Shown piece after piece: positions 24,303-31,823 of a stretch of 32,885 nucleotides of DNA (positions within the stretch are counted from its first letter, which is position 1; each line of letters begins with the position of its first letter). The notes beneath the pieces were generated by a model. It saw nothing but the letters and a program-made list of their open reading frames with translations, did not search any database and was not told where the DNA came from. Location: the NCBI RefSeq assembly GCF_023283535.1, contig NZ_JAKILT010000058.1, positions 1 to 32,885 of the forward strand, given 5' to 3'. The DNA comes from Shewanella sairae. Lineage in GTDB: Bacteria > Pseudomonadota > Gammaproteobacteria > Enterobacterales > Shewanellaceae. The position numbers were made by a program, and so were the translations under genes.

Positions 24303-24321
24303 CTGAGTTGTTTAGCAATAA

Positions 24322-24370
24322 ATTCGGCTCCTAACACTGGCCTTGCAGGGACGGGGTATTAGGAGCGAAT
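24322..24370 (-). other. Intercistronic hairpin 2 between sirD and nosL
   Basis: A 12-bp stem (24322-24334 with 24359-24370) with one bulge and a 24-base loop, next to hairpin 1. Together they fill most of the gap between sirD and nosL. Confidence 0.45.
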
Positions 24371-24401
24371 CTGTTGCCAACTTTGCAATAAACCTTGTTG
24401 G

Positions 24402-25349
24402 TTACACTGCAAAGATTTGACCTGCGTAAAGAATAAACATACGCAAGCACATCATGCCTGCCACGGCACAAACACCTGATAGGTAGAAGGCTTTAGCGCT
24501 ATGGCTAAAGGTTTTACCTGTGGCAAAGTTAAGCAGTAATGGACCACCGAAACCGATACCCACAACACCAAACCAGAACACCGCCGCCCACTCACCAGTA
24601 TGGAAAGCTTCAAATGCACCTTGTGCTCCTGCGTTGCCTGTCATTAGCGAAGTCACAATCATGAAAATAAATAGCATTTCAGCAATCATAATTGGCCACT
24701 CAGCGCCATGAAGGATCTTCATATCTTGGCTGTGTAGGTCTTCTTTAAACATCGATACAGCAACCATTTTGGCTGATGCTGCACCCGCTGAAATACCAGA
24801 GGCAATAAATAACGCCGGCAGAACAGAAGTATTGATGATAGGAAAACGGACTAGAGCCGAAATAAGGAAACCGGTATAAGCACACACTGCTAAAGCCAGT
24901 ACCAGTACCGCAATTTCACATGGACGACGGATCCCTTGTAGCTTTTCGACTACTGGCACTAATGCTTTCAGCGCTGGGATTTCACGGATCTCTTCTTCAA
25001 ATGCGAATAGGCAGATTAGCGCCACTAACGGGATATAAACCGAAAGCGCGATAACACCAATCGACATCACTGAATTTAGGTTGTAGTAAACCAGAATTCG
25101 CCAGAAGAACAGTGGGTTGGTTAAGTCTAAAACCAAACACAACATACCTAAACTAATCGTCACAAATGAGATTAATGCTGCAGCTTTATAAAATGGCGTA
25201 TTGGTTGTCTGCTTTTTGTAGAATCGGAGAAATAACGCAGTGGCTAGCGCACCACCAGAAATACCTGCGAAAAACAAATACACAGCAATCGGCCAAGGCC
25301 AAGCAAGTCCCTCAGACAGACCCATTGTAAATTCAATATTGCCGTCCAT
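24402..25349 (-). CDS. sirD: NrfD/PsrC-family quinol-oxidising membrane subunit of the sulfite reductase chain
   Basis: A 315-residue inner-membrane protein with eight hydrophobic helices and the NrfD/PsrC pattern (GLAWPWPIAVYLFFAGISGGALATALFLRF at the start, ASGISAGAASAKM in the middle). It should oxidise menaquinol and pass electrons to the adjacent Fe-S protein. It starts 2 bases after the stop of the ferredoxin gene, so the two are translationally linked. The order SirA ... SirC-SirD matches the known Shewanella sulfite reductase locus and the mccA-mccC-mccD order of Wolinella. Confidence 0.88.
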   Translation of the reverse strand: MDGNIEFTMGLSEGLAWPWPIAVYLFFAGISGGALATALFLRFYKKQTTNTPFYKAAALISFVTISLGMLCLVLDLTNPLFFWRILVYYNLNSVMSIGVIALSVYIPLVALICLFAFEEEIREIPALKALVPVVEKLQGIRRPCEIAVLVLALAVCAYTGFLISALVRFPIINTSVLPALFIASGISAGAASAKMVAVSMFKEDLHSQDMKILHGAEWPIMIAEMLFIFMIVTSLMTGNAGAQGAFEAFHTGEWAAVFWFGVVGIGFGGPLLLNFATGKTFSHSAKAFYLSGVCAVAGMMCLRMFILYAGQIFAV

Positions 25350-25351
25350 AT

Positions 25352-26062
25352 CTATACTCCTAGCTTAACAATAGGGATGTAACGTAAGCTCGGCTCAGTA
25401 CCAAATCCTGGCTTAATACGCACAGAATCTTTTACTCGTAATAGCTTACTGATATAGGATGTCGGGTCGTTAATATCACCAAAAATCAGTGCATCGTAAC
25501 GGCACTTCTGTACACAAGCAGGTAACTCGCCAATGGCAAGTTTGCTGTTCAGGCAGAAGTCACAGTTGTCGGCGACATCGGTTTCTTTATTGATAAATCG
25601 AGCATCGTATGGACAAGCCGCAATACAGTATTTACAACCTGCACACTTAGCCGCGTCCATGGTCACAATGCCAGTCTTTTCGTCGCGATGCGCCGCACCT
25701 GTAGGACAAACAGTGACACAAGGGGCGTTCTTACATTGCTGACACGACACACGGACGAACTTACGCTCACAGCCACATTCAGTGGTTTTGCCACAATGTG
25801 GACAAGGCTGACCTTCGAGCCCACCAGAGTGCTGTTCCATTAGCAATCTAGACTTACCTTCAGGCAGATTGTTAGCTAAGTTACAGGCCTCTTTACACTC
25901 ACCGCAGCCAGTACATTTATTTTGATCAAACACCATCGCGTAATGGGGCTTGTTAGCATCTGACTCACCCTCTTTGACAGAGCTACACCCTAAGGGCGCT
26001 ATTATCAAAGAGCTGGCTCCTAAGCACTTAAGGAACCTCCGTCTCTCTATATTTTCACTCAC
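25352..26062 (-). CDS. sirC: Four-cluster [4Fe-4S] ferredoxin of the sulfite reductase chain
   Basis: A 236-residue protein with a twin-arginine-like signal (ERRRFLKCLGASSL) and a possible, non-standard lipobox (PLGC). Sixteen cysteines form the four usual clusters of the NrfC/PsrB family: C50/53/56/60, C107/110/115/119, C140/143/146/150 and C167/170/183/187. A further four cysteines, CPHC...CGC at 87, 90, 96 and 98, sit in an insert before the second motif and look like a zinc-ribbon-type knuckle. It would carry electrons from SirD to SirA at the periplasmic face. The gene is followed directly by sirD. Confidence 0.9.
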   Translation of the reverse strand: MSENIERRRFLKCLGASSLIIAPLGCSSVKEGESDANKPHYAMVFDQNKCTGCGECKEACNLANNLPEGKSRLLMEQHSGGLEGQPCPHCGKTTECGCERKFVRVSCQQCKNAPCVTVCPTGAAHRDEKTGIVTMDAAKCAGCKYCIAACPYDARFINKETDVADNCDFCLNSKLAIGELPACVQKCRYDALIFGDINDPTSYISKLLRVKDSVRIKPGFGTEPSLRYIPIVKLGV

Positions 26063-26124
26063 AGCATCCTCCAGCTATCAGCTATTATGCTGATATATTT
26101 ATACTTATTAGGTTTTACGTGACT

Positions 26125-26838
26125 TTACTCAGATGCAGCCACTGAACGATTAGCTAATTTTTGCTCTGCTCGTAAAATTGCATTATTAATTGAGGCTCGG
26201 TTAAAGTTCTGCTTATCGCTTTTGAGTAAGATTAACCATTGCTCGATAGCTTGTTCATACTCGCCGGTAAGATAAGCGTGGGTAGCCAGTAGCAGACGCG
26301 ATTGAGGCTCGTATTGGTCGAGCGCTAACGCTCTGGCAATCACCAAATCAATGTCTAAACTCATCGCTCGATGATCGCGGTAATACATGGCATTAGCTTT
26401 CATCCCCAGAACACTTGCGCTATCGCCAGAAAGCGCCAGTAAATCATCCAGAGTTTGTACTGACTCGCTATATAAGCCACCATCCACGTAGGATTGAGCC
26501 AAATTTAATAATGCAATTTCATTGCTAGGTTGCTCGTTGACTTTCTTAGCATTTTTATTGATTTCTGCGGTGATCAGGTAATCAATATTGCTGTCTATCA
26601 CTCCTTTGTTCCAGCCATTGAAATGGCCTAATTGAGAATAAATAGCTAGCGTCGCTGTAAAGAGCACTACAGATAGCCCCATGGGGACCTTAATGTTGAC
26701 AGAGTGCTCATCATTTCCATCATCGAAAGGTTTAGCTATCAGGGTTACACCATGCTTTTGACTAGAGTGATGATGACGCCAAATTAGGGTGATAACTGCA
26801 CTTAAGGTGACAGCAATACCGATAGCTAAACTATTCAT
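26125..26838 (-). CDS. TPR protein, CcmI/NrfG-like haem-attachment factor
   Basis: A 237-residue membrane protein with a hydrophobic helix at residues 4-20 and another at 52-70, then a periplasmic domain of tetratricopeptide-like repeats (EIALLNLAQSYVDGGLYSESVQTLDDLLAL, SRLLLATHAYLTGEYEQAIEQWLILLK). This layout matches CcmI/CcmH-C and NrfG, which hold apocytochromes for the haem lyase. In an octahaem cytochrome cluster it probably helps load haem onto SirA. Its partner lyase subunits (CcmF and CcmH-N) are not in the window. It starts 74 bases after the FKBP gene. Confidence 0.75.
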   Translation of the reverse strand: MNSLAIGIAVTLSAVITLIWRHHHSSQKHGVTLIAKPFDDGNDEHSVNIKVPMGLSVVLFTATLAIYSQLGHFNGWNKGVIDSNIDYLITAEINKNAKKVNEQPSNEIALLNLAQSYVDGGLYSESVQTLDDLLALSGDSASVLGMKANAMYYRDHRAMSLDIDLVIARALALDQYEPQSRLLLATHAYLTGEYEQAIEQWLILLKSDKQNFNRASINNAILRAEQKLANRSVAASE

Positions 26839-26912
26839 AGTGACTCTCTACAAACGAAACTAACTCAAACAAAAACTTAAAATCTTTTCTATGTATCAGT
26901 TAAGCGCAGCGA

Positions 26913-27695
26913 CTAGTGGCCACCCATCATGCCGCCCATGCCCATACCACTTAGGCCCATGCCATGTGCGTTGTCGCCAGGTGCTTCCACTTTCACTAAC
27001 TCAACTTCAAATACTAATGTTGAACTTGGCGGAATAATGCCTACTTGCTTGTCGCCATAGGCAAGCGCTGCAGGGATAGCAAACTTATAAGTTGCGCCTT
27101 CGTTCATTAACGGAATGCCTTCTTGCCAGCCGTCAATCACGCTCATTAATGCAAAGCGATTTGGCTCGTTACGTTTATGCGAGTCATCAAACTCTGTGCC
27201 ATCGATTAAGAAACCTTTGTAATGCACAGTGACCACATCTTGTGGATTAGGCTTGCGACCTTCCCCTTCGCTAACCACTTGGTACTGCAGACCAGACTCA
27301 GTAACCATAACGCCATCTTTCTGCTCGTTTTCTGCTAAATATTTATTACCCGCAGTCAGGTTTGCTAAAGCAATCTTCGCCTCTGCAGCTTCACGTGCAG
27401 TGTTTAGCTGCTCAGCACGCTGATTAAGGAAAGTGAGAATTTCTTCATCTGAAAACTGTGGGTTGTTTTTAAGTGCATCCACCACACCTTCAATGACAAG
27501 GTCTACATCTACTTCAGCACCAAGTTCTGTTTGGCTATAGATTTGGCCAGAGATGTATTTACCTAAAGAAGCACCGATACTGTAAGACTCTTTCTGTACA
27601 TCAGAAGTCAGCTCGGTTGCGGCCATTGAGTTGGCAGACATAAACAGGGTGAAACCTGTCACAACAGCTAGGGTAGTTTTTGTAAATGTTTTCAT
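26913..27695 (-). CDS. Periplasmic FKBP-type peptidyl-prolyl isomerase with Met/His-rich tail
   Basis: A 260-residue exported protein. The signal peptide ends near NSMA (residue 25). Next comes an FKBP N-terminal helical dimer domain, then an FKBP domain (VVTVHYKGFLIDGTEFDDS, IDGWQEGIPLMNEG, LAYGDK, IIPPSSTLVFEVELV). It resembles FkpA/FklB, but the last 20 residues are unusual: a Gly/Met-rich tail with two histidines and six methionines, ending GMGGMMGGH. Such tails can bind Cu(I). The Wolinella sulfite reductase operon also contains an isomerase (MccB), so a role in folding SirA is likely; metal handling by the tail is inference. Confidence 0.87.
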   Translation of the reverse strand: MKTFTKTTLAVVTGFTLFMSANSMAATELTSDVQKESYSIGASLGKYISGQIYSQTELGAEVDVDLVIEGVVDALKNNPQFSDEEILTFLNQRAEQLNTAREAAEAKIALANLTAGNKYLAENEQKDGVMVTESGLQYQVVSEGEGRKPNPQDVVTVHYKGFLIDGTEFDDSHKRNEPNRFALMSVIDGWQEGIPLMNEGATYKFAIPAALAYGDKQVGIIPPSSTLVFEVELVKVEAPGDNAHGMGLSGMGMGGMMGGH

Positions 27696-27755
27696 AATAA
27701 TTATCTCTTTAAATCAATTCTGTACGAACTAGGTTTATGACCTAACATCCTGCTG

Positions 27756-28187
27756 TTATGGTTTTTCAGTTACTCGGTTCGACAAGCGCCAGCCGTAGAT
27801 ACCATCAGGCATTTGTAAAACATTGGTGTAACCCATTTTCAACGCCTCATGTGCCGCAATTTCGCTGGCATTACATAGGCGGTTAGCGCAATAAAACACC
27901 ATCACTGCATCTTTCTTAGCTGGCAGTAACTTTTTCCAATCTTTAACGTTGAAGTAAATAGCACCTGGAATGAAACCTTCAGCCCAAAGTTCAAGCGTAT
28001 TCACATCAAAGAAATAAACGCCTTCCTTGCCGACTAAGGACTCAGCTTCCATCATGCTGATAGTCGTAAGCTGATGCTCATAACGATGAGCAGGTGCCAT
28101 CTCAGATCCACCACCTGCTAAACAGCTGGCTGAACTTGCAATTAACGTCAGACTTAACAGAATTTGACCCAGTGCTTTTTTCATCAT
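27756..28187 (-). CDS. Periplasmic single-domain rhodanese
   Basis: A 143-residue protein with a signal peptide (cleavage near SSASCLA, residue 24) and one rhodanese domain. The N-terminal EGVYFFDVNTLELWAEGFIPGAIYFN and the active loop FYCANRLCNA are clear, with catalytic Cys100 and a second Cys105 at the end of the loop. It directly follows sirA on the same strand. Rhodaneses move sulfane sulfur, for example thiosulfate to sulfite. A role in supplying or clearing sulfur species near SirA is plausible but inferred. Confidence 0.82.
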   Translation of the reverse strand: MMKKALGQILLSLTLIASSASCLAGGGSEMAPAHRYEHQLTTISMMEAESLVGKEGVYFFDVNTLELWAEGFIPGAIYFNVKDWKKLLPAKKDAVMVFYCANRLCNASEIAAHEALKMGYTNVLQMPDGIYGWRLSNRVTEKP

Positions 28188-28257
28188 TTTTCTCTCTAAT
28201 TGCCTCGGCAGTTATTGCTGTGCAATGCCTGCCGAGGCGGTTAACTAGTTAGGCGGC

Positions 28258-30291
28258 TTATTTAGCTGCGTAACCTGTTCCATCTAAGATGTTTTGCGCT
28301 TGCGTAACATAGGTTAGCGCTGCATCTAGACGCTTCTGGCTATAACGGAAGCCATGCACACCCCAAGAGCCGTCTTTCTTGATTAGATCAACAGTCTCTG
28401 TCGCTTTCTCAGCTAGCATTAGCACTTGAGTCTTGTCTTCAGTAGACAGCTTAGTGACTTCTAATAGCTGGTCGATGCGTACAAGAGCTTGCTCAACTTT
28501 CGAGAAAACTTCTTTAACAGGTGTTTGCATCTTCATTACTTCACCGTAGATCTCTAACTGGTCTTCGTAATGTAGGCCTGTTTCAAGTTCAGACTGGAAC
28601 TGGCTGTGACAACCTTTGTTCTCAACCACGTCGTGGTCAGAGATAGAAGTACGCGCACAAGACCACATTAAGTCTAAATAGTTACGACCTTCTTCGTTCT
28701 TAGCCACAGTCCAACCTTTACCCGCTTCAGGACCTTGAGTACGTGGCTCACCTTCTGGTGGGTTTAGTGTCTTCAGTGTTGGATCAACTTGGATCTTCCA
28801 CATGTGAGACTTACGTACTGCGTCGAAACCAGCTTGGTCAGGGAACTGCAGTGCCTTGAAGTTTTCACAGCTACCCATGTTAGGCATGTGACAGCTTTGA
28901 CAAGTTTGCTGGTTGTGAGTATCAGAGTTTTCAGCAATCAAAGTTTGCGCTTCGTGACAGTCTTTACAGTCTTTCTTCAGCTTTGGTGTAGTGAAACCAG
29001 ACTGCCAATCACCGTCAGTCACTTCGTGTGGATCGTGACATGTAGTACAACGCATGCCCTTCTCGTAGTGCACAGAGTTATACATCTGTGAACCTTCAGT
29101 ACCACATGATGGACATAGTGACTTCATCTTCACACCGAAAGCGTATTCACGCTTTTCTTGTGCTTGAGGCGTGTCAGCAAGTGTTGGGTCGTACTGGAAG
29201 CGTTGGTGACAACGTTCACAGTTAGACTGCATACCGCCAGTACCACCATCTAAGTGACCACCCGCGCCATGACACTCTTCACAAGCGATACCACGAGAAA
29301 TCGTGTGCTCTTGTAGCTTCTTAGGGTCGCCTAATGCATCGAAGAACTCTTGCTTGTTTTGGAAGTCAAACTTGAACGTATGACACACTTCACAGTAAGA
29401 ACTTGCTGGTTGGAACAACATCTCTTTTTCGTACTTAGCACCGTATGAACTCATACCTTGCTGGTGCGAACCTGAACCACCGAAACCTGCTAGGGTTGTT
29501 GGGAATTCTGGAATAACGTCGTTAATTTTCTTAGACATTTCTGGGGTTAACCATTCAGCCCAACCACGAGAGAACTGGTTAGCACCCGCTACCATTTTAC
29601 CGGTACCGTCGCGTAACAAACCGTCTCTGATGTGGTAAGTACCACGTACTAGCCATGCATCGATGAAACCGTATTTAGTACGTGGCGTACCAACAGTTGC
29701 ATAGATCATGTCTGGGGTAATACCGTCAGGCAAAATAGACGTGTCTTTAGTGTTGTACATGGTCTTTTCAATATCGTTGTCCACTTCTGGGTGTTCGCCA
29801 GGGAAACGAATTGTTTTAGCGTGACGCGAACGCTGCCATTTCTCATATTGAGTAGCATGACATTCAGCACACTTTTCAGGACCAACGAAATTGTTTGGAT
29901 AATCTAAAATTGATTTAGCACCTAAACGGTACTGAACTGCGCGAGGCGCACCAACGCGCTGACTGTAGTTAGGGCTGTGGCCGGTATCTAAATACTCTTC
30001 ACCACGGTCACTGATATGGTAATCACCAATCAAGTTACCGGCTTGCTGATATTTGAATACTGGGTGGTTCTCAAATAAATAATCGAATAACTCTTCTTCT
30101 TGAACAATATAGTCTTGTAGCGTTTTCACGCCATTGACTTGTTGCATACCGTTGTATTCAGCAATTGCCCCTTTAGCGGTTTTACCCATTTGAGGAATAC
30201 TGTCATATTTTCCAGCAGCGTTCGCATTGGCAATGGCACCAAAACAAAACAGCATGCTTAATGCTACCTTGTGTTTCCACCGTCTCATCAT
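28258..30291 (-). CDS. sirA: Octahaem c-type cytochrome sulfite reductase (SirA/MccA)
   Basis: A 677-residue protein with a Sec signal peptide (cleavage near ANANA, residue 25). Seven CxxCH haem sites are visible (CAECH 141, CEVCH 300, CEECH 337, CERCH 358, CTTCH 415, CKDCH 442, CQSCH 464), plus a C-X15-CH site (Cys545, Cys561, His562) unique to the MccA/SirA family, whose active-site haem sits there next to copper. Free cysteines Cys393, Cys396 and Cys475 are candidate copper ligands. It reduces sulfite to sulfide in the periplasm, fed by SirCD. It is the first gene of the cluster. Two ATG codons lie behind AGGAG; the second (30288) has the better spacing. Confidence 0.95.
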   Translation of the reverse strand: MMRRWKHKVALSMLFCFGAIANANAAGKYDSIPQMGKTAKGAIAEYNGMQQVNGVKTLQDYIVQEEELFDYLFENHPVFKYQQAGNLIGDYHISDRGEEYLDTGHSPNYSQRVGAPRAVQYRLGAKSILDYPNNFVGPEKCAECHATQYEKWQRSRHAKTIRFPGEHPEVDNDIEKTMYNTKDTSILPDGITPDMIYATVGTPRTKYGFIDAWLVRGTYHIRDGLLRDGTGKMVAGANQFSRGWAEWLTPEMSKKINDVIPEFPTTLAGFGGSGSHQQGMSSYGAKYEKEMLFQPASSYCEVCHTFKFDFQNKQEFFDALGDPKKLQEHTISRGIACEECHGAGGHLDGGTGGMQSNCERCHQRFQYDPTLADTPQAQEKREYAFGVKMKSLCPSCGTEGSQMYNSVHYEKGMRCTTCHDPHEVTDGDWQSGFTTPKLKKDCKDCHEAQTLIAENSDTHNQQTCQSCHMPNMGSCENFKALQFPDQAGFDAVRKSHMWKIQVDPTLKTLNPPEGEPRTQGPEAGKGWTVAKNEEGRNYLDLMWSCARTSISDHDVVENKGCHSQFQSELETGLHYEDQLEIYGEVMKMQTPVKEVFSKVEQALVRIDQLLEVTKLSTEDKTQVLMLAEKATETVDLIKKDGSWGVHGFRYSQKRLDAALTYVTQAQNILDGTGYAAK

Positions 30292-30870
30292 TCACTCCTA
30301 CTTATATTATTTTATTTTTTTCACTGTTTTTTGTGAGCCTATAGCGGCACACATTTTTAAAAACTAACCGTTCACCGATTGAGCTAAACAACTGAGCGAT
30401 GACTATTTTCCACATAAAAAACACTAAAAATCTGCGCTACAGCACACTTAAAAATCCATCAGAAGCGATTAGATATAAAAAACGTATTAACAAATAGAAA
30501 CAGCAACTTAAAAGGATACGGATAGATCTTTTTAGATATAAAAATCACAACTTTAGCTTTTTTTAATCGCAAAAAAGTTGCAAATGACCGGCAAAAACAA
30601 AACCGATAATGCTCACGCAATCGCGCAAGCTTAGGCGGTATCAGGGCTTGCCCCAGAATAACTATTAATAGGTAGATGCTGCGATGGATTTTAGAAAAGT
30701 CGTCAACTGGGAGTCGTTCTGATGAGCTTTGGGCGAATTTAGGCCGCAGAGTATAAAAGCTTGCTCACGCAAACTGTCAGAGGGAGTAAATATTTGGCTA
30801 GAGCCGACAAGAAGATGCAATTTACAACGGGGGAGAAGCCAGACTGGTAAAAAAGAAACTCAGATTAGAA

Positions 30871-30905
30871 CCCTAAAAGCGCCCTAAGTAGAGCGACTTT
30901 TAGGG
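30871..30905. other. Hairpin in the sirA upstream region
   Basis: CCCTAAAAG (30871-30879) pairs with CTTTTAGGG (30897-30905), and CGC with GCG just inside. The loop is about 10 bases. No strong U-run follows. Confidence 0.5.
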
Positions 30906-31057
30906 GGATTGCCTAGCGGATTTAAGGCGAGTGTATTCGACGCTATAAGCTACTCCTTTAGCTTCAAGACGCCTGCTCGCTTAAAGCAACACCTTAGCAG
31001 CATGTAAAATTGGTAGGTATATCGCCTACCACTTTCAATATTTTACAGTGCTATCGT

Positions 31058-31092
31058 TAATGTCTAATGTCTAATGTCTAATGTCTAATGTC
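31058..31092. repeat. Five tandem copies of a 7-bp repeat
   Basis: Five exact copies of TAATGTC, located 36 bases beyond the stop codon of the sigma factor gene and outside any coding region. Such repeats change in number by slippage. Confidence 0.9.
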
Positions 31093-31128
31093 TATGCGAC
31101 GCTACAGACATACACCGAATGACACTAT

Positions 31129-31668
31129 CTAGCACCTTTTACATGATGCTGCTTTTTGTTCGAAATCGATCAAGTTACCCTGAGAGTCTAAACGGTAGTG
31201 ACAACAGCCCTCAAATAAGCCCCTAAGTGTTACCCGAGCTTTTTGTACCTTAGATTTAAGAGTGGTGTAGTTGATCCCCAATTCCTGCGCATATTCCTTT
31301 TGCGATCTCCCCTCTAAGTCAATGGCGCGCAGTAGCGATGCCGTATCATCAGGTAATGCCGCTAAAAAAGGCTCAATACAGGGAGCAAGTTCCGCTTTAA
31401 TGTCTAACGGATTTTCTTGATACCAAAGTTCCGCAGGCTGATCTTTTAGGCGCGCCTTTTTCCTATAAAAATCAATTATAGTTCGATTGGCTATTTGAAA
31501 TAACCAAGATTGAATACTCCCCTCCTTTTGCAGGCTATCAAGATTACCGTGAGTCTTAATCAGAATGTCTTGTAGTAAATCCTCAACATCTGCAGCATTG
31601 GACACTTTTGAATGCAAAAATGCTTCTAACTGACGTCGGTAAGCAGACCAAATATCTTCAAGCTTCAT
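31129..31668 (-). CDS. sigZ: ECF sigma factor, SigZ-like, with cysteine-rich tail
   Basis: A 179-residue sigma-70 family factor with only regions 2 and 4. Region 2 shows DVEDLLQDILIKTH and GSIQSWLFQIANRTIIDFYRKK; region 4 shows GRSQKEYAQELGINYTTLKSKVQKARVTL. The C-terminus adds GCCHYRLDSQGNLIDF and ends SCKRC (Cys155, 156, 176, 179), as in proteins annotated SigZ. Those cysteines could bind metal or sense redox state. AGAGGT lies 4 bases upstream of the ATG. No anti-sigma factor gene is adjacent, so control may be through the tail itself. The regulon is unknown. Confidence 0.82.
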   Translation of the reverse strand: MKLEDIWSAYRRQLEAFLHSKVSNAADVEDLLQDILIKTHGNLDSLQKEGSIQSWLFQIANRTIIDFYRKKARLKDQPAELWYQENPLDIKAELAPCIEPFLAALPDDTASLLRAIDLEGRSQKEYAQELGINYTTLKSKVQKARVTLRGLFEGCCHYRLDSQGNLIDFEQKAASCKRC

Positions 31669-31738
31669 CAGTACCTCTAAAAATTATTGACGAAAATAAA
31701 ACGATAACAAGCAGCGTCCAGTCATGCATCAGCAGCGG

Positions 31739-31821
31739 ATATGTTAGCCGCTCCTAACAAGAGCAAGTATTGCCTCTTTGATGACTCTTTCTCACAGAGC
31801 TGCTTACAGATATTAGCCGCT
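31739..31821. promoter_or_regulatory. Two near-identical operator-like repeats upstream of the sigma factor gene
   Basis: A 14-base element is present at 31739-31752 and again, with two differences, at 31808-31821 (shared core TTAGCCGCT). Each lies inside a short inverted repeat: TGTTAG/CTAACA and TTAGC/GCTAA. They sit 70-150 bases upstream of the sigma factor start and could bind a regulator. Confidence 0.35.
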
Positions 31822-31823
31822 TG

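Larger units (their letters stand above)
30292..31128. other. 840-bp gene-poor region between sirA and the sigma factor gene
   Basis: I can support no gene here. The part next to sirA (30292-30600) is very A/T-rich and should hold the sirA promoter. Further right are a hairpin with 9-bp plus 3-bp arms at 30871-30905, a 10-base word (GCTCACGCAA) repeated at 30611 and 30763, a small hairpin GGTAGG/CCTACC at 31012-31030 and a 7-bp tandem repeat at 31058-31092. The middle is less A/T-rich than the flanks and could encode a small RNA or be a decayed gene. Confidence 0.5.

Noticed and set aside
28789..29091. 100-codon plus-strand frame inside sirA
   Set aside because: It is antisense to four haem motifs of sirA and has no independent support.
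30360..30400. CRP or FNR site in the sirA upstream region
   Set aside because: I found TCACA-like half sites but no full TGTGA-N6-TCACA or TTGAT-N4-ATCAA match that I could defend by eye.
31058..31092. Tandem heptamers as a CRISPR or origin iteron array
   Set aside because: The units are directly adjacent with no spacers, only 7 bp long, and have no replication gene nearby.
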